Shown: piece after piece, positions 52,926 through 61,954 of the stretch
Layout of the letters: each line of letters begins with the position of its first letter
Position numbering within the stretch: the first letter of the stretch is position 1
NCBI RefSeq assembly: GCF_000934765.1
Contig: NZ_JYNN01000004.1
Span: 1-64,000, forward strand
Direction of reading: 5' to 3'
From: Thiomicrospira microaerophila
GTDB lineage: Bacteria; Pseudomonadota; Gammaproteobacteria; Thiomicrospirales; Thiomicrospiraceae
DNA length: 64,000 nt
Program-made: the position numbers and the translations under genes
The notes under the pieces: model-generated
What the model was told of the DNA's origin: nothing
The model's input: only the letters and a program-made list of their open reading frames with translations
Database searches by the model: none

Positions 52926-54299
52926 GTGAGTCCTGAGGTTATGATCCATTCACCTCATGCTGGGTTGTGCGTTGTGCGTCAACCCATTCAATCGGCCGAT
53001 TTATCGCGCTTAGCGGAAACATGCCCTCAGCGTTACCCCCATCTATTACAAAGTGTTGCTCAGGGGCAACTTGGCCGCTTTGATATTTTATTTGCCTATC
53101 CGCAAGACACGATAGAATTGATGGACAGGGCGCAAGCGGATCGCTTTATTCAAGCGTTTCAAGATACGCTTAAACGTAACCAGGCCTGGTTGGAAAATAC
53201 CGAAAATTTACCGTTTTATGGCGGCTGGTTTGTGTATTTTGGCTATGAGTATGCCAGTGTGATTGAACCCAGTTTGTCATTATCGGCATCGCATTTGCCG
53301 CTGGCATTATTGCAACGTTTTCCGGCGGCGATCATTATCGATCATCAACAGCAACAGGTGTGTTTTATCGCTGAAGCCGCCTTTGCCGACTGCATAACGC
53401 AAATGCAAGCGGACTATAGGGGGGTGATCGGTGATGATACCACGGGACAATTGGTTGTTAAACAGCTAAACGAAGAACCGCCACAGCGCTATCTTGACGG
53501 TGTACAGCGTATTAAAGATTATATTCTGGCCGGTGATGTATTTCAGGTCAATTTGTCGAGGCTTTGGGCGCTGAGTTTGGACTTACCGGCTTGTTCGCCC
53601 CATCCCGCTGCGGCGGTTTATCGTCAACTACGTCAACACAATCCGGCACCCTTTGCGGGGCTTATTCAAATGGCGCAGGGCGCAATTATCAGCTCCTCCC
53701 CTGAGCGCTTAGTGCGTTACGATCATCAATGGGTCGATACCCGACCGATTGCCGGTACGCGCAAGCGCAGTGACAATCAAGCGGAAGATTTAGCGTTGAT
53801 TGCCGAGCTGATTGCACACCCCAAAGAGCGCGCCGAACATATTATGCTCATTGATTTAGAGCGCAATGATCTTGGGCGTATTTGCCAGCCTGGAACGGTT
53901 GAGGTGAATGAGCTGATGGTCGTTGAAAGCTATCAGCATGTACATCATATCGTTTCCAATGTGCGTGGCAAGCTGGCTAAGGATAAAACGCCGCTTGATA
54001 TTGTTCATGCGCTCTTTCCAGGGGGTACAATTACAGGCTGTCCTAAGATTCGTTGTATGGAAATTATCGCGGAACTCGAAACAGGACCTCGTGAAGCCTA
54101 TACCGGTTCAGTGGGCTATATTAATCGAGATGGCACGATGGACACCAATATTTTGATTCGCAGCTTTATACAACAAGGCGACCAGTTACGTTTTAGGGCC
54201 GGTGCGGGGATTGTGGCGGACTCCGATCCGCAATTTGAATTGGAAGAAACACGCCATAAAGCCAAGGGCTTGTTACGTGCGCTGGGTTTGGTGGGCTAA
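52926..54299 (+). CDS. pabB: Aminodeoxychorismate synthase component I-like
   Basis: 457 aa, GTG start at 52926; ATG 52941 is possible. Chorismate-binding enzyme: Phe-Pro-Gly-Gly-Thr-Ile-Thr-Gly-Cys-Pro-Lys, Leu-Glu-Arg-Asn-Asp-Leu-Gly-Arg, and Gly-Ala-Gly-Ile-Val-Ala-Asp-Ser-Asp-Pro near the end. pabC downstream supports PabB, giving 4-amino-4-deoxychorismate for folate. Residues 274-278 read Pro-Ile-Ala-Gly-Thr, the form seen in anthranilate synthases, where most PabB have Pro-Ile-Lys-Gly-Thr with a nucleophilic Lys. The N-terminal part holds Asn-Gln-Ala-Trp-Leu from the palindrome at 53178. Confidence 0.88.
   Translation: MSPEVMIHSPHAGLCVVRQPIQSADLSRLAETCPQRYPHLLQSVAQGQLGRFDILFAYPQDTIELMDRAQADRFIQAFQDTLKRNQAWLENTENLPFYGGWFVYFGYEYASVIEPSLSLSASHLPLALLQRFPAAIIIDHQQQQVCFIAEAAFADCITQMQADYRGVIGDDTTGQLVVKQLNEEPPQRYLDGVQRIKDYILAGDVFQVNLSRLWALSLDLPACSPHPAAAVYRQLRQHNPAPFAGLIQMAQGAIISSSPERLVRYDHQWVDTRPIAGTRKRSDNQAEDLALIAELIAHPKERAEHIMLIDLERNDLGRICQPGTVEVNELMVVESYQHVHHIVSNVRGKLAKDKTPLDIVHALFPGGTITGCPKIRCMEIIAELETGPREAYTGSVGYINRDGTMDTNILIRSFIQQGDQLRFRAGAGIVADSDPQFELEETRHKAKGLLRALGLVG
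53178..53191. repeat. 14-bp palindrome AACCAGGCCTGGTT
   Basis: Exact copy in the N-terminal third of pabB, read as Asn-Gln-Ala-Trp-Leu. Confidence 0.95.
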
Positions 54300-55151
54300 A
54301 TGTCCAACCAGGCCTGGTTGAATGCGCAGGCTGTTTGCGATGCACGCATTCAGGATCGAGGGCTGATGTACGGTGATGGGTTTTTCACCACGATGCTGTG
54401 TTATCAACAACGCCTGACCAATTGGTCAGCGCATTGGCATCGTTTGCACACCAGTGCTCAACGGTTAGGGTTTCCTGCGTTGGATCAACAGCAGGTGCTA
54501 TCTCAGCTTGCGCCCGCGCTGGCCGAATCAGAAGAATCGGCCGTGATTAAGCTAGTGATTACGCGCGGACAGGGTAGCGGTTATGCGCCACCGACCGCCA
54601 TCAGCTATCATGATTTAAACTTTATTGTGGTACGTTCACCTGCACCCGCCTATTCGCACACATCCAGGTCAGGTTTGAAGCTCATTCTTTGCAAAACCCC
54701 CGTCAGCAGCAACCCTGTTTTAGCGGGTATAAAGCATTTAAACCGCCTTGATAACGTACTCGCGCGTGCTGAAGTCGTGAAAGCGGGGGCTGACGAAGGC
54801 GTGATGCTGGATGCAGCGGGTTTGCTGGTCAGCGGTACCCAATCTAATCTCGTATTGGTCAAGGGCAAGCATTTGATGACACCCAGGTTAGACAGCGCAG
54901 GGGTGAGCGGCACCTGTCTGGCGAGCTTACCTCAAGCATTAAAACAAGCTGGATTTGGCTATCAATGGCAACAAGCTCAACTCACGCTGGCTGATTTAGA
55001 TCAGGCTGATGCGGCGTTTATGTGCAATGCGGTGCGCGGCGTGCAGGCGGTTCAATCGTTTCAAAGCCGAAATTTTAACCTCAAATTAATTCAACCAATT
55101 AACCAGGCCTGGTTGAACTATCTTCAGAACGATTATTTATTATTTAGTTGA
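54300..55151 (+). CDS. pabC: Aminodeoxychorismate lyase
   Basis: 283 aa PLP enzyme of fold type IV releasing p-aminobenzoate and pyruvate. Asp-Arg-Gly-Leu-Met-Tyr-Gly-Asp-Gly-Phe-Phe-Thr-Thr near the start; PLP Lys in Gly-Ile-Lys-His-Leu-Asn-Arg-Leu-Asp-Asn; Gly-Val-Ser-Gly-Thr phosphate loop. ATG follows the pabB stop directly. Both ends carry the palindrome: residues 3-7 and 268-272 are Asn-Gln-Ala-Trp-Leu. The C-terminus overlaps the convergent hypothetical gene by 19 bp. Confidence 0.95.
   Translation: MSNQAWLNAQAVCDARIQDRGLMYGDGFFTTMLCYQQRLTNWSAHWHRLHTSAQRLGFPALDQQQVLSQLAPALAESEESAVIKLVITRGQGSGYAPPTAISYHDLNFIVVRSPAPAYSHTSRSGLKLILCKTPVSSNPVLAGIKHLNRLDNVLARAEVVKAGADEGVMLDAAGLLVSGTQSNLVLVKGKHLMTPRLDSAGVSGTCLASLPQALKQAGFGYQWQQAQLTLADLDQADAAFMCNAVRGVQAVQSFQSRNFNLKLIQPINQAWLNYLQNDYLLFS
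54306..54319. repeat. 14-bp palindrome AACCAGGCCTGGTT
   Basis: Exact copy starting 6 bp after the first base of pabC, read as Asn-Gln-Ala-Trp-Leu; flanks extend it to 16 bp. Confidence 0.95.
55101..55114. repeat. 14-bp palindrome AACCAGGCCTGGTT
   Basis: Exact copy near the 3' end of pabC, read as Asn-Gln-Ala-Trp-Leu. Confidence 0.95.
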
Positions 55152-55759
55152 ATAACTTGAAATGCTTGTGGGTCATGTTGGCCTTCTTGCCAAGCTTGAT
55201 AGAGTCTGTCCAGTGTGCTCTCTAAGCAGCCCGGCAGAAATTCGCTGCAGGCGAGGCGGTTGGGGATGCCCCAGTCTTCGAGTAGGGAGGAGGCGCCGAT
55301 GGCTTCTGAGGCCTGGGTGTCCAGTGGTAGCATAAAGCGTGCGGGTTTGACACGAAACGGAAAATGCTTGGGCGCGTGAAGTAGCGCGATAAACGCCCCT
55401 TTGGGTTTCGGTGCTTGCTGCCAGCGTTTAGCCGCATCAAATACCGCGGCCATCGCCAAGTCTGAAGCTAGCCAGAGCTGGTTTTGTTGCCAGTTGGGTT
55501 GCGCTGGATAGACTGAATTTGTTGGTTTGATTAACTTTAAATCAAGGATTTGTTGCGGTTGATACAACCAGGCCTGGTGGCTTAATAAGCTAAACTTTAG
55601 ATTTTGCCTGGTCGCTGTTTGCATTAACCAGGCCGGGTTGTTGTCGCTGCGAAATTGACTGCCAATTGGCCAAGGCTCGGTGGGTGGTTCGCACAATTCG
55701 AGCTGAATCAGCCAGTAATCCTCAGCTTGCTGTTGGCTGTCAATAAAGCGCGCTTGCAT
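55133..55759 (-). CDS. Hypothetical protein, possibly ferredoxin-reductase-like
   Basis: 208 aa, no signal peptide. I do not recognise a family firmly. The start, with Tyr-Trp-Leu-Ile-Gln-Leu-Glu-Leu and Pro-Ile-Gly-Ser-Gln-Phe, hints at the FAD/NAD barrel of PyrK-type reductase subunits, and the C-terminal Cys-Ser-Glu-Phe-Leu-Pro-Gly-Cys-Leu-Glu could be a remnant of a Cys cluster, but a full iron-sulfur motif is missing. Placed 2 bp after pyrC' on the same strand, hence likely in the pyr operon. Contains two near-copies of the palindrome (55566, 55626), read as His-Gln-Ala-Trp-Leu and Asn-Pro-Ala-Trp-Leu. Confidence 0.6.
   Translation of the reverse strand: MQARFIDSQQQAEDYWLIQLELCEPPTEPWPIGSQFRSDNNPAWLMQTATRQNLKFSLLSHQAWLYQPQQILDLKLIKPTNSVYPAQPNWQQNQLWLASDLAMAAVFDAAKRWQQAPKPKGAFIALLHAPKHFPFRVKPARFMLPLDTQASEAIGASSLLEDWGIPNRLACSEFLPGCLESTLDRLYQAWQEGQHDPQAFQVIQLNNK
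55566..55579. repeat. Near-copy of 14-bp palindrome
   Basis: AACCAGGCCTGGTG, one mismatch, in the hypothetical gene after pyrC'. Confidence 0.85.
55626..55639. repeat. Near-copy of 14-bp palindrome
   Basis: AACCAGGCCGGGTT, one mismatch, in the same gene, read as Asn-Pro-Ala-Trp-Leu. Confidence 0.85.
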
Positions 55760-55761
55760 CG

Positions 55762-57048
55762 CTAGACCGGGTTAACCCTATAAACGGGACGACCTTGGAA
55801 TAAGGTCATTTCGACTTGAGCATTAAATTCCCAGCCATTGAAGGGCGTATTCTTGCCGCCCGAGAGCATTTGCTTGCGATCAAGTGTCCAGTAGCTTTCA
55901 GGATCAATCAATACGCAATCGGCGCTATAGCCTACAGCCAAGCTGCCAGCATGGATGCCTAGAATGTCGGCGGGCTGTTGACTGACCAGTTTAATCGCTT
56001 GGCTGAGGTCAATCAGTCCATCTTCTACCAAACGCAAGGTGAGTGCCAACAGGGTTTCCAGGCCGCTGATACCTGGCGTACTTTCACCAAATGGCAGGGC
56101 TTTGTCATCACGCCCAAGCGGGGTGTGGTCACTCACAATCGCATCAATAATCCCGGTTTTAACCCCCATCCGTAACGCATCACGATCCGCTTGTGAGCGC
56201 AAAGGAGGGCTGACGTGGGTAAAAGGGTCAAAGTCCATGACATCCATTTCTGTTAGATGCAGTTGATGAATCGCCACATCACAGGTAATGGGCAAGCCAC
56301 GTTGCTTAGCTTGGGCAATCATTTCAACCGAGCGGGCGCAGGATAGTTGTGAGAAATGCGCGCGGACACCGCTTTCTTCAACCAAAATTAAATCACGCGC
56401 GAGGGCAATGGTTTCGGCGGAGGTTGGGATATTGGGCAAACCCAAGCGGGTACTGACCATGCCCGCATGCGCGACGCCATTGTTTTTAAGTTCTTGATCT
56501 TCGCAGCGCAAGATGACTAATAAGTCCTGTGAGGAGGCGTAATCAAGCGCGTTTTTCATTACTAACGGGTTTTCAACGGGTTGGTTGGCTTGGCTCAATG
56601 CAACGCAGCCGCCTTGTTTTAGCGAGTGCATATTGCTCAATAATTTGCCTTCTAAGCCTTTAGTTAGCGCGCCAGTGGGCAACACAAACGCGGTGGCGGC
56701 TTGACGGCCACGACGTTGAATCAGCTCAGCCACCGCTTGAGTGTCAGTCACTGGGTCGGTGTCCGGTGGGCAGCAGAGCGAGGTGATGCCACCCGCTACC
56801 GCCGCTTTGGTTTCTGAGGCAATACTGCCAGCAAATTTCTTGCCCGGCTCGCCCAAGCGCGCACGCATATCCACCAGGCCGGGTATCAGCCATTTGCCTT
56901 TTGCATTAATCACTTGGTCAGCGATAAAGCCTTCGGGGGTTTGGTCGCTAATCGCCATCACATGACCGCGAGAAATGTAGAGGTTGCTGACTTTATCGAG
57001 CTGTTGGCTGGGGTCAATAATGCGGGCTTGTTCAATTAAAATATTCAT
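55762..57048 (-). CDS. pyrC: Inactive dihydroorotase-like subunit (PyrC')
   Basis: 428 aa amidohydrolase of the class I DHOase type. The metal-binding His-x-His of active enzymes is replaced: Gly-Leu-Val-Asp-Met-Arg62-Ala-Arg64-Leu-Gly-Glu-Pro-Gly. The rest of the fold is kept (Asp-His-Thr-Pro-Leu at about 310). This matches the non-catalytic PyrC' (PyrX) of Pseudomonas, which forms a dodecamer with PyrB and is needed for ATCase assembly. A real dihydroorotase must lie elsewhere. Its start shares a base with the pyrB stop. Confidence 0.93.
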   Translation of the reverse strand: MNILIEQARIIDPSQQLDKVSNLYISRGHVMAISDQTPEGFIADQVINAKGKWLIPGLVDMRARLGEPGKKFAGSIASETKAAVAGGITSLCCPPDTDPVTDTQAVAELIQRRGRQAATAFVLPTGALTKGLEGKLLSNMHSLKQGGCVALSQANQPVENPLVMKNALDYASSQDLLVILRCEDQELKNNGVAHAGMVSTRLGLPNIPTSAETIALARDLILVEESGVRAHFSQLSCARSVEMIAQAKQRGLPITCDVAIHQLHLTEMDVMDFDPFTHVSPPLRSQADRDALRMGVKTGIIDAIVSDHTPLGRDDKALPFGESTPGISGLETLLALTLRLVEDGLIDLSQAIKLVSQQPADILGIHAGSLAVGYSADCVLIDPESYWTLDRKQMLSGGKNTPFNGWEFNAQVEMTLFQGRPVYRVNPV

Positions 57049-58088
57049 TATTGTGCCTCCCTTTCTGCTTTTTCTAAGGTGTCGGCGAGTGCGGTTTCAT
57101 TTTGCGATTGGGCCAATTGAGCGGCATTGCTCATAATAATCGCCATCACCGCCATGCGTACCGCGATGCCGTAGGTGACTTGTTGTAAAATAACCGATTG
57201 AGCACCATCGGCGACCGCGGAATCAATCTCAACCCCTCGGTTAATCGGCCCTGGGTGCATCACAATCGCACCGGGTTTAGCAAAAGCCAGGCGCTGCTCG
57301 GTAAGACCATAGAGGTTGAAGTATTCTTTTTCACTCGGTAGCAGAGCCCCTTTCATGCGCTCGCTTTGAAGTCGGAGCATAATCACCACATCGACATCCT
57401 CTAAGCCCGATTTCATATCGTGATAGACATGCACACCGAGCGCTTCAGGAAACGGCGGAATCAGTGTTTTAGGGCCAATCACGCGGATTTCACGCGCTTC
57501 TAACATACTGAGCGCTTGAATTTGTGAACGTGCCACGCGCGAATGCAGAATGTCGCCGACAATCGCTACTTTTAAATCAAAAATATCGCCTTTGAGCTTG
57601 CGGATGGTAAACATATCCAACATGGCTTGAGTTGGGTGGGCATGTTGCCCGTCACCGGCATTCATCACATGCACATGCGGCGCGACATGACGCGCAAAAA
57701 AATGCGCCGCACCACTTTCAGCATGGCGAATAACAAACATGTCGGCTTGCATTGATTCAAGATTCCACAGGGTATCGAGCAGCGATTCCCCTTTTTTGGT
57801 CGCGGAGGTGCTGATGTTTAGGTTCAATACATCGGCTGATAAGCGTTTCTCGGCAATCTCAAAGGTGGTGAGGGTTCGGGTACTTGGCTCAAAGAATAGA
57901 TTCATAATCGTTTTGCCACGCAGCAACGGCACCTTTCTGATTTCGTTGGTCTGCGGGTTGATAAAGGATTCGGCGGTATCCAAAATTTCAGTGAGATGGT
58001 GCGGCTTTAAGCCTTCAAGGCTGAGAAAATGTTTGAGTTTGCCTTGTTCGTTGAGTTGTAGGTTCGGGCTGGATAAACGTGGGCTCAT
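57048..58088 (-). CDS. pyrB: Aspartate carbamoyltransferase
   Basis: 346 aa catalytic chain, with the N-terminal extension typical of Pseudomonas-type ATCase that works with PyrC'. Carbamoyl-phosphate loop Phe-Glu-Pro-Ser-Thr-Arg-Thr-Leu, His-Pro-Thr-Gln-Ala in Gly-Gln-His-Ala-His-Pro-Thr-Gln, and His-Pro-Gly-Pro-Ile-Asn-Arg-Gly. No pyrI regulatory gene. Its start overlaps pyrR's stop (ATGA). Confidence 0.97.
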   Translation of the reverse strand: MSPRLSSPNLQLNEQGKLKHFLSLEGLKPHHLTEILDTAESFINPQTNEIRKVPLLRGKTIMNLFFEPSTRTLTTFEIAEKRLSADVLNLNISTSATKKGESLLDTLWNLESMQADMFVIRHAESGAAHFFARHVAPHVHVMNAGDGQHAHPTQAMLDMFTIRKLKGDIFDLKVAIVGDILHSRVARSQIQALSMLEAREIRVIGPKTLIPPFPEALGVHVYHDMKSGLEDVDVVIMLRLQSERMKGALLPSEKEYFNLYGLTEQRLAFAKPGAIVMHPGPINRGVEIDSAVADGAQSVILQQVTYGIAVRMAVMAIIMSNAAQLAQSQNETALADTLEKAEREAQ

Positions 58089-58594
58089 AAATCGGTCTCC
58101 GCTGGGTCAATCAAAGACAGGGTTAAGGGGTCGGGGCCATGTAGCTTGATAGCCTGATTGCATTCAAGTGTCATGGCGCAAATATCCGGTTGAATAGGTA
58201 GTTCACGGCAGCCTTTACGATCCACCAGCGTTACCAAGATAATCGAAGCGGGGCGTCCATAGTCAAATAACTCGTTCATCGCAGCGCGCGTGGTGCGGCC
58301 GGTATAGAGTACATCGTCAACCAAAAACACGTTTTGGCTGTCCAAATCCCAAGGAATCTGTGATGGCTGAACTTCAGCAGGTAAGCCATTGTGCGCAAAA
58401 TCATCGCGATAAAATGAGCTATCTAAAATCCCTAGGGGGGCGGATAGGCCAAGCCGTTGGTGCAAGGCTTGCGCAATCCATTCGCCGCCAGTGCGAATGC
58501 CGAGCATTTTAATATCGCTTGTAAAACGGGGGTGCTGTTGAATTTGATTACAGAGTTGGTCAAGTAATGGGTTAACGTCTTGAATGGGGGTCAT
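58085..58594 (-). CDS. pyrR: PyrR regulator / uracil phosphoribosyltransferase
   Basis: 169 aa. PRPP loop [16 protein letters not shown], and Gly-Ile-Arg-Thr-Gly-Gly near residue 33. In Gram-positives it attenuates pyr mRNA; in Pseudomonas a homologue acts as a regulator of pyrimidine genes. I see no attenuator between pyrR and pyrB because the genes overlap. Tight yqgE-ruvX-pyrR-pyrB-pyrC' order. Confidence 0.95.
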   Translation of the reverse strand: MTPIQDVNPLLDQLCNQIQQHPRFTSDIKMLGIRTGGEWIAQALHQRLGLSAPLGILDSSFYRDDFAHNGLPAEVQPSQIPWDLDSQNVFLVDDVLYTGRTTRAAMNELFDYGRPASIILVTLVDRKGCRELPIQPDICAMTLECNQAIKLHGPDPLTLSLIDPAETDL

Positions 58595-59091
58595 AGTGCC
58601 TCTAGCCAGTTTTGGAGAATAATTTGGGCGGCATGCGCGTCAATTTGGGTTTGGTTGTTGGTTCGGTTTTGGGATCGGTTTTGGAATTTTAGGTTGCGTT
58701 GTTCCGCTTCAAAGGAGCTGAGCTGTTCTTCAACAAAAAACACCGGTTTTTGGTAGCGACCATGTAGCCGTTGACCAAACTTGCGGGCGTGTTGGGTAAA
58801 GGGTTGTTCAGAGCCATCTAAACGCAAGGGCAGACCCACAATCAAGGCTTTGGGTTGCCATTCATTAATCAGTTTGCTGATGCTATCCCAGTCAGGCACG
58901 CCGTCGCGACTAAAAAGCGTTGTTTGCGGGCTAGCGGTGGCCGTGATGGTTTGTCCTATTGCAATACCTATGCGTTTAAGCCCAAAGTCAAAGCCCATCA
59001 CTAAGCCTTCAATCTGGCCTTTAAAGTTAGGGGGCAAGATCATGGGGTTAGAATTAAGGTTGTGTTCGGGTGAAGTATTCATATCAGGCAT
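58591..59091 (-). CDS. ruvX: RuvX/YqgF Holliday junction resolvase-like
   Basis: 166 aa, RNase H fold. [13 protein letters not shown] has the first catalytic Asp; Val-Gly-Leu-Pro-Leu-Arg-Leu-Asp-Gly and Asp-Ala-His-Ala-Ala further on. YqgF is needed for pre-16S rRNA maturation in E. coli. The N-terminus (first 30 residues) is longer than usual, so a start at 59082 or later could be right. Overlaps yqgE by 8 bp. Confidence 0.93.
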   Translation of the reverse strand: MPDMNTSPEHNLNSNPMILPPNFKGQIEGLVMGFDFGLKRIGIAIGQTITATASPQTTLFSRDGVPDWDSISKLINEWQPKALIVGLPLRLDGSEQPFTQHARKFGQRLHGRYQKPVFFVEEQLSSFEAEQRNLKFQNRSQNRTNNQTQIDAHAAQIILQNWLEAL

Positions 59092-59650
59092 GACCCGCCT
59101 CCGCGCTTAAAAACTCCGGTGACACGCCCAGAATACCCAGTGCCGCTTTCCAGCGTTTTTCAACCGGCGTTTCAAACATCAGGCTGGCGTTAAACGGTGC
59201 GGTTAGCCAACTATTGCTTTTGATCTCATGGGTGAGTTGCCCCTTTGTCCAGGTGGCGGTGCCGAGGCAGATAAGAAAATCCTGGGGCGCGTTATTGAGT
59301 TTAATCGCTTCTAGAAAATCTTCTGACACCGTTAAGCCAAGCGTCGGTGTGATATTGACCGTGTTTTGCCATTTACCTGTCGGTTGGTGCAAAATAAAGC
59401 CGCGCTCCATATCAACCGGCCCGCCCATCATCACGGTGCGTTTCATCATCGGGCTGTGTTGATTGCCGTAGATGTGGAAATGTTCAAGCAGTTGCAGGAC
59501 ATTTAAATTATGCGGTTTATTAATAACCAGGCCGGTACTGCCTTTTTCATTATCATCAATAATGTAGATGACGGTTTTTTCAAACCAGGTAGCATCCAAG
59601 CTAGGCATGGCAATTAAAAACTGATGTGCTAAAGAGTGTGATAAATTCAT
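59084..59650 (-). CDS. YqgE/AlgH family protein
   Basis: 188 aa DUF179. Leu-Ile-Ala-Met-Pro-Ser-Leu, [10 protein letters not shown]-x-Gly-Leu-Val-Ile-Asn-Lys-Pro, and Gly-Gly-Pro-Val are family motifs. Function unclear; AlgH was once linked to alginate control in Pseudomonas. First gene of the pyr operon here, as in Pseudomonas, with ruvX next. Confidence 0.94.
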   Translation of the reverse strand: MNLSHSLAHQFLIAMPSLDATWFEKTVIYIIDDNEKGSTGLVINKPHNLNVLQLLEHFHIYGNQHSPMMKRTVMMGGPVDMERGFILHQPTGKWQNTVNITPTLGLTVSEDFLEAIKLNNAPQDFLICLGTATWTKGQLTHEIKSNSWLTAPFNASLMFETPVEKRWKAALGILGVSPEFLSAEAGHA

Positions 59651-59767
59651 AGCTTTAAATTATAGAACAAAGTTTTCTTCAGCGCGCTGCGTTTTGCATC
59701 ATAAATAGTTTAATTTTTAGGTTTAGTAATGGCGTGGGCAGCCGTTATTAAATTCAGAGGTGATTTT

Positions 59768-60340
59768 ATGGCAACCAAACAAGACATTACACCCGCGCTC
59801 AAACATTTTTTTAACTCCTTAGAGCGTCGGCAGCAAGCCGTTCACAATGCCAATGCATTGAAGCGTGATCGATTTAAAGAGGTCGAGTTTTCAGAGGTTG
59901 AGCAATTTTTTCGTGCAGTTAGAACGCAAAATATTTTTATTCACACAGTGGGCCTTAACTCCAAAGCAGAATCAACGATTTTAAATAAAGCGCTTTATAG
60001 TATGGGAAGAGTGGCTAGAATTTATTACAGCAGTTCATTTGATGATCGAAAAAACGGTTTTTTGGTTATTTTTCCTGATCAAGAGCTACAAACAATTGTG
60101 ATTGAACGCATGCATGGTTTACGGCCTACGCCTGAAATGCTCTATCATTCGCCCGACCAGCTAAAAATTGTTAAATACATTACCCGATGGCTGTTGCGAA
60201 GAATTGATTGGAAGAAAACCAAGCTAAATAATTTAGAGTTATACCGGTTGTTTGTTGAGGCGCGCAATGAAGAACACGAGCGCCAGTTACAAGAGCAGAT
60301 TGAGGCAATGGCGCAAGATGCCGTTATACCGGGACGCTAG
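59768..60340 (+). CDS. Hypothetical protein, helical, cytosolic
   Basis: 190 aa from ATG 59768, which has AGAGGTG at good spacing; the frame opens 13 codons earlier at 59729 without one. No family recognised. Charged and helical, with Lys/Arg-rich stretches (Arg-Arg-Ile-Asp-Trp-Lys-Lys-Thr-Lys) and a C-terminal Glu/Gln-rich helix. Middle section has Phe-Leu-Val-Ile-Phe-Pro-Asp-Gln-Glu-Leu. No signal peptide or membrane helix. Stands alone between divergent yqgE and convergent ispB, with a dispersed inverted repeat after its stop. Confidence 0.7.
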   Translation: MATKQDITPALKHFFNSLERRQQAVHNANALKRDRFKEVEFSEVEQFFRAVRTQNIFIHTVGLNSKAESTILNKALYSMGRVARIYYSSSFDDRKNGFLVIFPDQELQTIVIERMHGLRPTPEMLYHSPDQLKIVKYITRWLLRRIDWKKTKLNNLELYRLFVEARNEEHERQLQEQIEAMAQDAVIPGR

Positions 60341-60343
60341 GAA

Positions 60344-60398
60344 CCTGTCGGACTAAAGCCAATCGGCTGCAAAAAAGTGAGTTCGACAGGCTTTAGTG
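60344..60398. repeat. Dispersed inverted repeat (CCTGTCG ends)
   Basis: CCTGTCG (60344-60350) pairs with CGACAGG (60384-60390). CTAAAGCC and GGCTTTAG form a second nested pair. Homologous to the complement of 3932-3996. Placed at the junction of two convergent genes, where it may act as a terminator. Confidence 0.6.
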
Positions 60399-61358
60399 GG
60401 TTCGATTGACGGCTAGGTCCGCTAAAGTGATAAGCGCCGCTTTATACTCAGAGTCATCAAGTGACTGAAGTGACTGCTTGGCAAGTATAGCTTCTTGCTG
60501 TGCGCGCTGGCGGGTAAACTCAATCGCACCGGTTTGCTCAATAATCTGCGTGACCTCATTCAGCAATGCAATCCCTTCGACTTCTATCGCACTAACAATA
60601 ATTTGTTTTTGCGCTGGTGAGCTATGCTGCATCGCATAAATCAGTGGTAAGGTTGGTTTGCCTTCAGCTAAGTCATCGCCTACACCCTTGCCAAGTTCTG
60701 CCTCATTGGCGGTATAGTCTAGTACATCATCAATCAACTGAAAGGCGGCACCTAAATGGCGACCATAGTCCGCCAAGGGTTGCTCCAGCTCGGGTTGCTT
60801 GGTTAACACCGCGCCCATTTGTGCGGCGGCTTCAAATAGTTTGGCCGTTTTGCGGTGAATCACTTCCATGTAGCGGTGTTCGTCCGTGTTAGCATCACGG
60901 CAATTGAGCAGTTGCAAGACCTCGCCCTCCGCAATGATATTGGTGGCCTCCGACATGACTTGCATAACGCGCATTAAGCCGGGTTCCACCATCATTTCAA
61001 ATGAGCGGGAGTAGAGAAAGTCGCCGACCAGCACGCTGGCGGCATTGCCCCAGACTTCGTTGGCGGTTTTTTTGCCGCGTCGGGTATCAGACTCATCCAC
61101 TACATCATCATGCAACAGGGTAGAGGTGTGGATAAACTCGATGACAGCGGCCATAATTAAATGGTCTTTGCCTGAATAATGACAGGCTTTGGCGCTGAGT
61201 AATACCATTAATGGGCGCAGTCGTTTGCCACCATTGTTAATAATATAGTGTCCGATTTGATTAATCAGTACCACATCAGAGTGCAAGCGCTCAAGGATGA
61301 GTTGATCGGTCGCCGCAATGTCGTTGGCTATCAGTTGGCGAATGTCGTTTAGTGTCAT
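60393..61358 (-). CDS. ispB: Octaprenyl-diphosphate synthase
   Basis: 321 aa trans-prenyltransferase making the quinone side chain. First Asp-rich motif Asp-Asp-Val-Val-Asp (in His-Asp-Asp-Val-Val-Asp-Glu-Ser-Asp-Thr-Arg-Arg-Gly), second Asp-Asp-Val-Leu-Asp, with Gly-Gly-Lys-Arg-Leu-Arg-Pro near the start. Divergent from rplU as in E. coli. Chain length (C40) is by homology only. Confidence 0.95.
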   Translation of the reverse strand: MTLNDIRQLIANDIAATDQLILERLHSDVVLINQIGHYIINNGGKRLRPLMVLLSAKACHYSGKDHLIMAAVIEFIHTSTLLHDDVVDESDTRRGKKTANEVWGNAASVLVGDFLYSRSFEMMVEPGLMRVMQVMSEATNIIAEGEVLQLLNCRDANTDEHRYMEVIHRKTAKLFEAAAQMGAVLTKQPELEQPLADYGRHLGAAFQLIDDVLDYTANEAELGKGVGDDLAEGKPTLPLIYAMQHSSPAQKQIIVSAIEVEGIALLNEVTQIIEQTGAIEFTRQRAQQEAILAKQSLQSLDDSEYKAALITLADLAVNRTH

Positions 61359-61467
61359 AAGTTATGTATAGAAATTAAAGATGGATGAAGTTTAGTATGA
61401 ATTGGCTGGAATGAAAAGCTTTTCGCGTTGAATAAACGCTAAAGATGCAAAATATTTTTTAATTGCT

Positions 61468-61496
61468 TTGACCTGCCTGCTAAAAATCTATATAAT
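61468..61496 (+). promoter_or_regulatory. rplU promoter
   Basis: TTGACC (61468-61473), 17-bp spacer, TATAAT (61491-61496). Near consensus. Confidence 0.88.
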
Positions 61497-61569
61497 TCCG
61501 CGTTTACTGTAGCGACGACTCGAACAGACTCGTCCAATTAACAGAATTTTCAATCCGGGAGTGTTACAT

Positions 61570-61884
61570 ATGTATGCGGTAATTAAAACCGGTGGCAAGC
61601 AATATCGAGTTCGTCAAGGTCAAACTTTGCGCATTGAGACTTTAGGTCTAAATGAAGGTGATAAAGTTGAATTTGATCAAGTCTTGATGGTTGGTGAAGG
61701 TGAGTCTATTCAATTAGGTACACCTGTTGTTGAAGGCGCTAAAGTTGAAGCAACTGTTGTAGGCAACGGTCGTGGCAAAAAAGTGACTATCATCAAATTC
61801 CGCCGTCGTAAGAACAAGTCTCGTTCTAAGCAAGGCCATCGTCAAAGCTTTACTGAAGTTGAAATCACTGGTATTTCAGCTTAA
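61570..61884 (+). CDS. rplU: 50S ribosomal protein L21
   Basis: 104 aa from ATG 61570, matching the usual [14 protein letters not shown] start; the GTG at 61561 is upstream noise. Basic tail Phe-Arg-Arg-Arg-Lys-Asn-Lys and Gly-His-Arg-Gln. The leader of about 66 nt may hold autoregulatory structure. rpmA follows. Confidence 0.98.
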   Translation: MYAVIKTGGKQYRVRQGQTLRIETLGLNEGDKVEFDQVLMVGEGESIQLGTPVVEGAKVEATVVGNGRGKKVTIIKFRRRKNKSRSKQGHRQSFTEVEITGISA

Positions 61885-61899
61885 GTTTTAAACAAAAAG

Positions 61900-61913
61900 A
61901 ACCAGGCCTGGTT
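61900..61913. repeat. 14-bp palindrome AACCAGGCCTGGTT (intergenic)
   Basis: Exact copy in the 70-bp gap between rplU and rpmA. Could fold in the co-transcript. Confidence 0.95.
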
Positions 61914-61954
61914 GGATAATATGTTATCAGGCTTGTTACAGAGAGGGTAAAACC

